Assembly: GCA_023150195.1 (NCBI GenBank)
Contig: JAKLLI010000041.1
Coordinates: 1 to 10,281, forward strand
Reading direction: 5' to 3'
DNA length: 10,281 nt
Source of the DNA: Azonexus sp.
Lineage (GTDB): Bacteria; Pseudomonadota; Gammaproteobacteria; Burkholderiales; Rhodocyclaceae
Positions 1 through 8,633 of this stretch are shown piece after piece (the first letter of the stretch is position 1; each line of letters starts with the position of its first letter). The position numbers were made by a program, and so were the translations under genes. Below the pieces are notes generated by a model, which had not been told where the DNA came from, ran no database searches, and was given only the letters and a program-made list of their open reading frames with translations.

Positions 1-1818
1 GTCCGCATGGCCGTGGTGATGGGCATCCTGGCCCTGCTTTCGCTGGCCTCCATCGTGATTTCCACCCTCATTGCCGACGACATCAGCGGCCGCGCCAGCG
101 CAGTCAATGTTTCCGGCTCGCTGCGCATGCTCAGTTTCCGCACGCTGAGCGAAATGCAGCAGCCGGACAAGGCCGATAAAGCGCTGGATACCATGAAACA
201 GTTCGAGCGCCGCCTGCTGGGACTGGAGCGTTTCAGCAGCAGCAAATCCACGGATGATGCGCCGTCCACCCTGGCCGTGCGCGCCGTTCTCCAACGCTGG
301 ACGACCCAGATTCGCCCACTCGAACTGGCAGCCGCCTCGGGCGATGCCGCCGCACTGGCGCAGGCCACCATCGACATTCCGGACTTTGTTGACCAGATCG
401 ACCACGTCGTGCGACTGATCGAAGAGGAGCTGGAAAGCAAAGCCAAGCTGCTACGGGTCATCCAGCTGGGGCTGCTGGCCGGCATCATCGTCATTAGCAT
501 CCTTACCCTCTGGATGCTGCACCGGCAACTGGTACAGCCGCTGGCGCATTTGCTGGAAGCCGCAAAAACGGTTTCGCAAGGCTCCTTCAGCACGCGCGTC
601 GCCCATGTGTCCGACGACGAACTCGGCCAGTTAGGCCGGGCCTTCAACACCATGGTGTCTGAAATTGCTCATATGTATGCCCACCTGGAAGACAAGGTCG
701 CCGAAAAAACGCAGGAACTGACCCGAAGCAAGGACTCGCTGGAATTGCTCTACCGGACTAGCCAGCAACTGGCAGCCAGCGACCTGACGCTGGATACCAT
801 TCAGACCACGCTACGCGACATCGAGGCTGCGCTGGAACTTGGGCACAGCGCCATCTGCATCAGCGAAAATCAGCAGTTTCCCGCCCATCCGATCGTCGGC
901 GACCTGGCCCCGGATGAGCGCCATGCCCTCTGCGGTCAACTCGATTGTTCGCACTGTTTTGCGGCCGCCCGCCAGCCACTGAGCGAACAGACCCACCGTT
1001 TACCCATGATCGTGGTGCCAATCAGCGACAGCGATAAACTCCACGGCACCCTGCCCATTTTCCTCAAACCCGGGTCACCGCTCACGCCGGAAAAAATGCG
1101 CATCATCGAAACCGTGGGCCACCATATTTCCAATGCCCTGGCCAACATGCGGCGCAACGAAGAAAAGCACCGGCTGGCGGTGCTCGAAGAACGCTCGGTG
1201 ATTGCCCGCGAATTGCACGACTCCATCGCGCAATCGCTCAGCTACCTGAAAATTCAGGTGACTCGGCTGGAAAAATGCATCGATCAGGGCTGCGACCCGC
1301 GCGCCATTACCGAAGAACTCAAGGAGGGACTGAACGCGGCCTACCGCGAACTGCGCGAACTGATCACCACCTTCCGCCTGCGCATCGATGAACGCGGATT
1401 CAATGCGGCGCTGCATGACACCATCAGCGAATTTTCCGAAAAGCTCGGTTTCCCGGTGCGGCTGGGCAACAGCCTTTCCGGCATTGTGCTTTCGGGCAAC
1501 GAGGAAATGCATGTGATCCGCATCATCCGCGAGGCCCTCTCCAACATCGAGCGCCACGCCGAAGCGGCCAGGGCCAGCGTCTATATCGCGCTGGACAAGG
1601 ACCATCAGGTCACGATCCGGGTCAGCGACGACGGCAAGGGTTTTGACCCAGACCATACGCCGCCCAACCATTTCGGCACCAGTATCATGCAGGACCGTGC
1701 GCAGATTCTGGCGGGCCACCTCGACATCGAAAGCGCCCCCGGCCAAGGCACGACCATCACCCTGCAATTCCTGCCGCAAATTTATCGGCAAACCGACAGC
1801 GAAAGCCAAGAACCATGA
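1..1818 (+). CDS. narX: NarX-type nitrate/nitrite sensor histidine kinase (5' partial)
   Basis: Inner-membrane sensor kinase that autophosphorylates in response to nitrate/nitrite and phosphorylates NarL. The frame is open to the window edge. Numbering from the ATG at 7, TM1 is about residues 2-22, followed by a P-box-like segment (SGSLRMLSFRTL, 36-47) that in NarX/NarQ binds nitrate. A periplasmic helical region runs to about 148, TM2 is 149-171, HAMP about 172-225, and a GAF-like central module about 250-385 carries a cysteine cluster (C309, C314, C317). The HisKA_3 H-box is ARELHDSIAQSL with H404. The HATPase part has the N-box REALSNIERHAE, DDGKGFD and GTSIMQDRA. E. coli NarX is 598 aa with about a dozen more residues before the P-box, so the true start probably lies upstream of base 1 and the ATG at 7 is internal. 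It overlaps narL by ATGA. NarX rather than NarQ is inferred from the adjacent narL; the family call is firm. Confidence 0.88.
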   Translation, partial: VRMAVVMGILALLSLASIVISTLIADDISGRASAVNVSGSLRMLSFRTLSEMQQPDKADKALDTMKQFERRLLGLERFSSSKSTDDAPSTLAVRAVLQRWTTQIRPLELAAASGDAAALAQATIDIPDFVDQIDHVVRLIEEELESKAKLLRVIQLGLLAGIIVISILTLWMLHRQLVQPLAHLLEAAKTVSQGSFSTRVAHVSDDELGQLGRAFNTMVSEIAHMYAHLEDKVAEKTQELTRSKDSLELLYRTSQQLAASDLTLDTIQTTLRDIEAALELGHSAICISENQQFPAHPIVGDLAPDERHALCGQLDCSHCFAAARQPLSEQTHRLPMIVVPISDSDKLHGTLPIFLKPGSPLTPEKMRIIETVGHHISNALANMRRNEEKHRLAVLEERSVIARELHDSIAQSLSYLKIQVTRLEKCIDQGCDPRAITEELKEGLNAAYRELRELITTFRLRIDERGFNAALHDTISEFSEKLGFPVRLGNSLSGIVLSGNEEMHVIRIIREALSNIERHAEAARASVYIALDKDHQVTIRVSDDGKGFDPDHTPPNHFGTSIMQDRAQILAGHLDIESAPGQGTTITLQFLPQIYRQTDSESQEP

Positions 1819-2459
1819 GCACGCCCACCCGCGTCCTGATCATCGACGACCACCCCTTGTTCCGCCGCGGCGTCAGCCAGTTGCTGGCCCTCTCCTCCGG
1901 CTTCACCGTCATCGGCGAAGCCGCCAGCGGTGCCGAAGGCATCGCCGAGGCCAAAACCCTGGACCCCGATTTGATTCTGCTCGATCTCAACATGAAGGGC
2001 ATGAATGGCATCGAAACCCTGCGCACCATGCGCGACATGGAAATTGAGGCCCGTATCATCCTGCTCACCGTCTCCAACGCGCCGGATGACCTGATCGCCG
2101 CCATTCGCGCCGGTGCCGATGGCTACATCCTGAAGGACAACGACCCGGACGATATCCTGCGTCTGATCGACAGCGCCATGCACGGACAGACGGCCATCAG
2201 CCCGGAACTGACCAGCCTGCTGGCGAGCGCGCTGCGCGAAGAAAGCGTGGTCGAAAACCGCAGCCATGCCAGCCTGACCGAACGCGAAACCGCCATCCTC
2301 AAATGCCTGGCCGCCGGCATGTCGAACAAGCTGATCGCCCGCGAACTGGACATCATGGAAAGCACCGTGAAAGTGCACATCCGCAACCTGCTGAAGAAAC
2401 TGAAAGTCCGCTCGCGGGTGGAAGCCGCGGTGTGGGCCGTGGCCAATCAGCTCAACTGA
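1815..2459 (+). CDS. narL: NarL-type two-component response regulator
   Basis: Response regulator of 214 aa (E. coli NarL is 216), expected to be phosphorylated by the upstream kinase and to bind DNA at nitrate-regulated respiratory promoters. The receiver domain is about residues 5-122, with acidic pair D11/D12, phospho-acceptor D57 in LILLDLNM, T85 in ILLTVSNA and K107 in DGYILKDND. The LuxR/GerE-type helix-turn-helix is about 154-210: LTERETAILKCLAAGMSNK, then ESTVKVHIRNLLKKL and SRVEAAVWA, the last very close to the NarL DNA-binding end. The start ATG overlaps the narX TGA (ATGA, 1815-1818). There is only a weak purine stretch upstream, so translational coupling is likely. A hairpin terminator follows 14 nt after the stop. 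NarP or another NarL-like regulator is possible, but the kinase partner supports NarL. Confidence 0.9.
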   Translation: MSTPTRVLIIDDHPLFRRGVSQLLALSSGFTVIGEAASGAEGIAEAKTLDPDLILLDLNMKGMNGIETLRTMRDMEIEARIILLTVSNAPDDLIAAIRAGADGYILKDNDPDDILRLIDSAMHGQTAISPELTSLLASALREESVVENRSHASLTERETAILKCLAAGMSNKLIARELDIMESTVKVHIRNLLKKLKVRSRVEAAVWAVANQLN

Positions 2460-2472
2460 AGGCAGCAACAAA

Positions 2473-2496
2473 AAAGGCGCGGGGGTCCGCGCCTTT
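2473..2496. terminator. Bidirectional intrinsic terminator between narL and the DUF4395 gene
   Basis: A perfect 10-bp inverted repeat (AAAGGCGCGG / CCGCGCCTTT, 2473-2482 and 2487-2496) encloses a 4-nt loop (GGGT). It lies between two convergent genes. On the minus strand the stem is flanked by an A6 tract at 2470-2475, read as T6, so it looks best for the DUF4395 transcript. On the plus strand the T-run is only three bases, within the stem, but the hairpin is placed well to end narXL transcription. Confidence 0.8.
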
Positions 2497-2513
2497 AGCT
2501 GAAACGCTCAGGC

Positions 2514-2933
2514 TCAGGCCTGACGGAACTTGTAATACGCGCCGTAGGCCCAGCAGGCCGCGCAGAAGCCGGTCAACAAGTCGATCAGGGCAAAAACCAG
2601 AATGGCGGTCGCCGGCACCATGCCAATCGACGATCCGGCCAGCCAGCTCCCGAACATCACCAGACCGGCCAGCGCCACCACCTTGTCGGCGAACATCTTG
2701 GAACCCGCATTCTGCTTTTTCTCCAGCTTCAGCTTGCTGCTGATCGCAGAAAACACGCGATAGGACACGCATTTGTGCGGCGACACGAAACCGCGCAGAA
2801 AACCACCAAAGGCCAGCAGCACGGACAGCCACTGGTACGGCGTAAACAGGTAGGCCGCCGCAATCGCAAAGCTCATCGCGGCCTGGAAACGGTAGGCATT
2901 GGCGCAAATCGGTGCAATATCGAAACGCAGCAT
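2514..2933 (-). CDS. DUF4395 family small membrane protein
   Basis: A 139-aa hydrophobic protein of unknown function. Family features seen: an N-terminal ICANAYRFQ motif (9-17), hydrophobic helices at about 16-31, 34-50, 83-100 and 105-122, a basic loop after GGFLRGFVSPHKC (43-55), and the ending GFCAACWAYGAYY (122-134), which contains a CxxC pair (C124, C127). The basic loop at 68-80 (KLKLEKKQNAGSK) is probably cytoplasmic. The start is supported by AAGGA at 2941-2945, 7 nt upstream of the ATG. It lies 56 nt downstream of the DUF1684 stop on the same strand, so co-transcription is possible, but an AT-rich gap with promoter-like boxes suggests its own start. The DUF4395 assignment is from motif recognition; no molecular role is known to me. 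Confidence 0.8.
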   Translation of the reverse strand: MLRFDIAPICANAYRFQAAMSFAIAAAYLFTPYQWLSVLLAFGGFLRGFVSPHKCVSYRVFSAISSKLKLEKKQNAGSKMFADKVVALAGLVMFGSWLAGSSIGMVPATAILVFALIDLLTGFCAACWAYGAYYKFRQA

Positions 2934-2964
2934 GGCGGCATCCTTAAAATATAATTAAACGCTT

Positions 2965-2993
2965 ATATTAAATTATTGCGCCGCAGCAATCAA
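2965..2993 (-). promoter_or_regulatory. Possible sigma-70 promoter for the DUF4395 gene
   Basis: Read on the minus strand, TTGATT (2988-2993) and TAATAT (2965-2970) are separated by 17 nt. Each matches four of six consensus bases. The boxes sit in an AT-rich gap that contrasts with the GC-rich surroundings, just upstream of the DUF4395 ribosome site. The -35 box overlaps the last bases of the DUF1684 gene. This is a sequence match only. Confidence 0.35.
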
Positions 2994-3778
2994 GCCACTC
3001 CGGGCGAGAAACCGGGTTTGCACTCCCCGGCCAGTACCGCCATGTTCAGCCAGTTTTCCGGCGGCGGCAGTGGACAGGTCGCAAATGGCGTGAAGGCACA
3101 CGGTGGATTGAAAGCCCGATTGAAATCCAGAATCAATTGGCCGTCGACCGGCGGCGAAGCCTCGAGGAAACGCCCGGCGCCATAGGTCTCGCGCCCGCTC
3201 GTCCGGTCACGAAAAACAAAAAACAGCTCGCGCTCGCTGACTGACATGGGCAGCAAGGCCACCATTTCACCCTCATGTTCGAAGACCGCCTGATGCGTCA
3301 CCATGACCGTCTTGAGCTCCCCGCTGACATTGGGGACTTCCATGGACAGCGGGGCATCAAGGCGCTCCCAGGTGGCAGCCTTGCACCACGCCGCCTCCGC
3401 CGGAAAATAGCTCAGCCCCGGAAACGCACGCTTCGCCGACCAGTGGCGATCACGAACCCTGGCCGCCAGACGACCCTCCCGGTCAACAATGAAAAAAGAC
3501 ACATTTTCATGGTCGACCGTCGTCGCCGTTCCGATACGGTCAGTGAGCAATTCGCGGGCATCCCCGTGCACCGGGCGCCATGTGATGCGTTCGCCACACC
3601 ATACGACATCGCCCAGATGAGCCGGCCCCTCGGGGAGGCGAATCCGTGCATCCTCGCCACTGCCAACCCGGTTGTCGCCCGGTTCCAGCCAATCGAGGCC
3701 GATCATGCCCAGCCAGCTATCCGGTGATGCGAGTTCGGCGCGCCGCGATGCCTGCCATTCGGCGAGAGAAACGGACAT
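2990..3778 (-). CDS. DUF1684 domain-containing protein
   Basis: A 262-aa protein of the DUF1684 family, function unknown. Family signatures seen: SWLGMIGLDWLEPGDNRVGS near the N-terminus (21-40), a central mixed region with PGLSYFPAE (120-128), then DRTSGRETYGAGRFLEA (191-207) and the proline/cysteine-rich block from LDFNRAFNPPCAF (217-229) through ATCPLPPPENWL (233-244). There is no signal peptide or membrane segment, so it is probably cytoplasmic, whereas some family members elsewhere are exported. I chose the ATG at 3778 over one 14 codons upstream because AAGGAG (3785-3790) sits 6 nt before it and the extra residues are not family-like. It is divergent from the DUF2502 gene and upstream of the DUF4395 gene on the same strand. 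I do not infer a reaction. Confidence 0.85.
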   Translation of the reverse strand: MSVSLAEWQASRRAELASPDSWLGMIGLDWLEPGDNRVGSGEDARIRLPEGPAHLGDVVWCGERITWRPVHGDARELLTDRIGTATTVDHENVSFFIVDREGRLAARVRDRHWSAKRAFPGLSYFPAEAAWCKAATWERLDAPLSMEVPNVSGELKTVMVTHQAVFEHEGEMVALLPMSVSERELFFVFRDRTSGRETYGAGRFLEASPPVDGQLILDFNRAFNPPCAFTPFATCPLPPPENWLNMAVLAGECKPGFSPGVA

Positions 3779-3863
3779 CCTGATCTCCTTGATAAACGTT
3801 TTGCCGGATAATCTGTCCATGCATCAACGCTGTTGAATACACGCTAACCCGAGGATGATACCC

Positions 3864-4163
3864 ATGAAAAAAATCCTGTTGCTCGTCGCACTGGCGACCA
3901 CACCGCTCCTGACCCTGGCGGCCGATATCAACATCAATCTCGGTGGGGCTCGCATCGAAGCGCCGGGCGTGACCATCACCTTTGGCACACGCAACGACCG
4001 CGGCCATTACTGGGATGGCGAAGCCTGGCGCGATGCCGACTACTGGAAACGCCACAATGGCCCGCGCGGTGAAAAGTACTACACCGGTCGCAGCAATCGC
4101 GGTGTTCCCCATCAGGATGGAGGGCACTGCCCGCCCGGACAAGCCAAAAAAGGCCGCTGCTGA
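3864..4163 (+). CDS. DUF2502 family small exported protein (YpeC-like)
   Basis: A 99-aa secreted or periplasmic protein of unknown function. Residues 1-20 form a typical signal peptide (MKKILLLVALATTPLLTLAA), with likely cleavage before DININL. The mature part carries RGHYWDGEAWRDADYWKRH (46-64), the aromatic/charged core I recognise from DUF2502 proteins such as E. coli YpeC. It ends with HCPPGQAKKGRC (88-99), whose C89 and C99 could form a disulfide. The ATG at 3864 is preferred over the in-frame ATG at 3855 because GAGGA at 3851-3855 then gives an 8-nt spacing and the signal peptide begins properly with MKK. It is divergent from the DUF1684 gene (85 nt apart, no clear promoter boxes seen) and convergent with clpB. 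Confidence 0.8.
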   Translation: MKKILLLVALATTPLLTLAADININLGGARIEAPGVTITFGTRNDRGHYWDGEAWRDADYWKRHNGPRGEKYYTGRSNRGVPHQDGGHCPPGQAKKGRC

Positions 4164-4182
4164 GTCGTTGACCGCAGACCAA

Positions 4183-4205
4183 GGGGCGCCCTCGCGGAAC
4201 GCCCC
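4183..4205. terminator. Weak hairpin between the DUF2502 gene and clpB
   Basis: GGGGCG (4183-4188) can pair with CGCCCC (4200-4205) around an 11-nt loop, in the 56-bp gap between the convergent DUF2502 and clpB genes. Neither side has a T tract, so this is at best a weak or factor-assisted terminator. I see no better candidate in the gap. Confidence 0.35.
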
Positions 4206-4219
4206 GCTGCGCGTTGATC

Positions 4220-6811
<2,592 letters not shown>

Positions 6812-6912
6812 GTTGAATCCTTCCACACAAGTTTTTGATGTACGTCAGATGGCGGTGACACGCTCAAATTTCAATGTCAATTCACAAATATCCCTGAAAT
6901 CCCCTATGGTTT

Positions 6913-6939
6913 ATATGGGCTTCCCGGTTTATGATTCAA
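6913..6939 (-). promoter_or_regulatory. Heat-shock (sigma-32/RpoH-type) promoter for clpB
   Basis: On the minus strand, TTGAAT (6934-6939) is followed after 14 nt by CCCATAT (6913-6919). This agrees well with the RpoH consensus (TTGAAA, about 13-15 nt, CCCATnT) and has the same box spacing as E. coli dnaK P1. Transcription would start near 6905 and leave a leader of about 95 nt before clpB. The same stretch also offers a weaker sigma-70 reading (TTGAAT, 18 nt, TATAAA), so basal and heat-induced starts could coincide. The match to a gene known to be RpoH-controlled makes the call credible. Confidence 0.65.
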
Positions 6940-6994
6940 TTTAACAAAAATAATAATTTCATCAACCATGAGAACGGCATTTTGGAGACCGCCC

Positions 6995-8630
6995 ATGAAC
7001 CCGAATGGACTCAGCCTGCGCGGAAAACTGCTGGCGATGACACTCGCCACCATCCTTGCCCTGATGGCTCTGTTCGCCGTCGTGCTGATCAATAACCGGG
7101 AACAACTGCTCAACGACCGCAAGGAAAAGCTGCGCAACCTTGTTGAGGCGGGGATTTCCCAGATCGATTTCTACAATCGGCAAGCCAGGGACGGCAAACT
7201 GACGCTGGAGGATGCGCAAGCGCTGGCCAAGGATGCCCTGCAGGCCACACGCTATGACACGTCGGAGTATTTCTGGATCAATGATTTGCATCCGAAGATG
7301 GTCATGCATCCCATTCGCCCCGAACTTCAAGGTCAGGATCTGAGCAGCAACAAGGATGCAAGGGGCAAGTTTCTTTTTTTTTGAATTTGTCAACGTCGTC
7401 AAACAACAGGGCGCGGGCTTCGTCGATTACCTTTGGAACAAGCCGGGATTCGATGCCCCTCAACCCAAGCTCTCGTATGTGAAAGCGTATGAACCCTGGG
7501 GATGGATTCTGGGCACCGGGATCTATGTGGATGATGTCGAGGCAAAATTCCGCGAACAAGCAATCAAGTTAACGCTTTGGGGCCTTGGGATTGGCGGTTT
7601 TATTGCCCTCTCCCTGCTCTTGCTTTCCAACAACATCATCCGCACGCTGGGGGGAGAGCCCAGCGAGGCATCCGCGATCGCACGCCGAATTGCTGCTGGA
7701 GATTTGTCGACCGCGGTAAATTGCGCACCGGGCGACGACAGCAGCTTGCTCGCCAATATCCGTACCATGCAGGAAACCCTGCGCAGCATGATCGCCACCA
7801 TCATTGGCAACGCAGAGCATGTGGCCAGTGCGGCGGATCAATTGCTGAATGCTTCGGAAGAAGTGGCCGATCGCGCCCGGCAGCAGAGCGATGCCGCATC
7901 GTCAATGGCCGCGTCGGTCGAAGAAATGGCCGTCAGCATCGATCAGGTCAAGGAGAACGCTGGCGAAGCCCACGGCATCGCACAGGAAGCGGGCCAATTG
8001 TCCGATGAAGGCGCGACGGTGATCCACAGCGCAGCGACCGAAATGCGACGGATTTCCGATGCGGTGCAACGCTCTTCGGAAACGGTGGAAGACCTCGGCC
8101 GCCAGTCCGATCAAATCACCTCCATCGTCAATACCATCAAGGAAATTGCCGATCAGACCAATCTGCTGGCGCTGAATGCCGCCATCGAGGCGGCACGGGC
8201 CGGCGAACAAGGGCGCGGTTTTGCCGTGGTGGCCGACGAAGTGCGCAAACTGGCCGAAAGGACCAGCCTGTCGACCACCGAAATCGGTGGCATGGTGGCG
8301 AAGATTCAGGGGGGCACCCGCTCAGCGGTCGACAGCATGCAGGCCGGTGTTTCGCAAGTGGGCAGCGGGGTCGAACTGGCCAGTCGCGCTGGCGAATCGA
8401 TCAACCGCATTCGCGAAGGCGCCCAACGGGTGACGGTGGTCGTCAACGGGATTTCCGATGCGATTTCCGAGCAAAGCATGGCCAGCACCGAAATTGCCCG
8501 GCAACTGGAAACCATCGCCCAGATGTCGGAAGAAAGCGCGCTGGCCGTGCGTCATACGGCGGATGCAGCACGTCGCCTGCAATCCTTGTCGACCGAATTG
8601 CACCAGACGGTCGCCAAGTTCAGAACCTGA
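6995..8630 (+). pseudogene. Methyl-accepting chemotaxis protein, single Cache sensor, interrupted by a 1-nt frameshift
   Basis: Membrane chemoreceptor that would pass ligand occupancy to CheW/CheA. The frame from the ATG at 6995 (GGAG at 6984-6987, 7-nt spacing) stops at TGA 7382-7384 after 129 codons; the protein continues one base over from GAA at 7383 to TGA 8628-8630. Removing one T from the T9 run gives a coherent 544-aa receptor. In that numbering: TM1 about 12-32; sCache domain about 36-185 with the signature EYFWINDLHPKMVMHP (91-106), [12 protein letters not shown] across the break, and [24 protein letters not shown]2 about 192-210; HAMP about 212-265; cytoplasmic coiled coil with the hairpin tip [20 protein letters not shown] (389-408) and [14 protein letters not shown]. 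There is no C-terminal NWETF-type CheR tether. Both halves are well conserved, with no other damage, so the break is recent, a sequencing error or bypassed. The ligand is unknown. Confidence 0.85.
7374..7382 (+). other. T9 homopolymer at the chemoreceptor frame break
   Basis: Nine consecutive T residues, the longest single-base run I see in the window, sit exactly where the chemoreceptor changes frame. With eight T the reading is Lys-Phe-Leu-Phe-Phe-Glu-Phe-Val, which fits the Cache family pattern. With nine, the frame ends at TGA directly after the run. Runs of this kind are prone to replication slippage, to transcript slippage and to base-calling errors. Confidence 0.9.
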
Positions 8631-8633
8631 TCA
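8628..8633. other. Palindromic TGATCA shared by two convergent stop codons
   Basis: TGA at 8628-8630 ends the chemoreceptor on the plus strand. The next three bases, TCA at 8631-8633, are the TGA of the kinase on the minus strand. There is no intergenic space, so the 3' ends of the two transcripts must overlap. Confidence 0.9.

Noticed and set aside
7..9. ATG at 7 as the real narX start
   Set aside because: The frame is open to base 1, no ribosome site is visible, and known NarX proteins have about a dozen more residues before the P-box, so the gene probably starts outside the window.
1075..1809. Minus-strand open frame of 244 codons opposite narX
   Set aside because: Shadow of the conserved kinase domains, with no family resemblance.
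1782..2471. Minus-strand open frame of 229 codons opposite narL
   Set aside because: Covers almost exactly the narL coding region in the reverse direction; H/G/Q-rich shadow.
3779..3863. Promoters in the divergent DUF1684/DUF2502 gap
   Set aside because: I looked for paired -35/-10 boxes on both strands and found only poorly spaced partial matches, so none is called.
6812..6905. RNA thermometer (four-U or ROSE type) in the clpB leader
   Set aside because: I could not find a U-rich or anti-Shine-Dalgarno segment that pairs convincingly with the AAGGA at 6818-6822.
7356..7382. ATG at 7356 as the true start of a separate downstream receptor gene
   Set aside because: It begins in the middle of a Cache domain with no properly spaced ribosome site, and the preceding frame supplies the missing TM1 and Cache front half. 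A frameshifted single gene is simpler.
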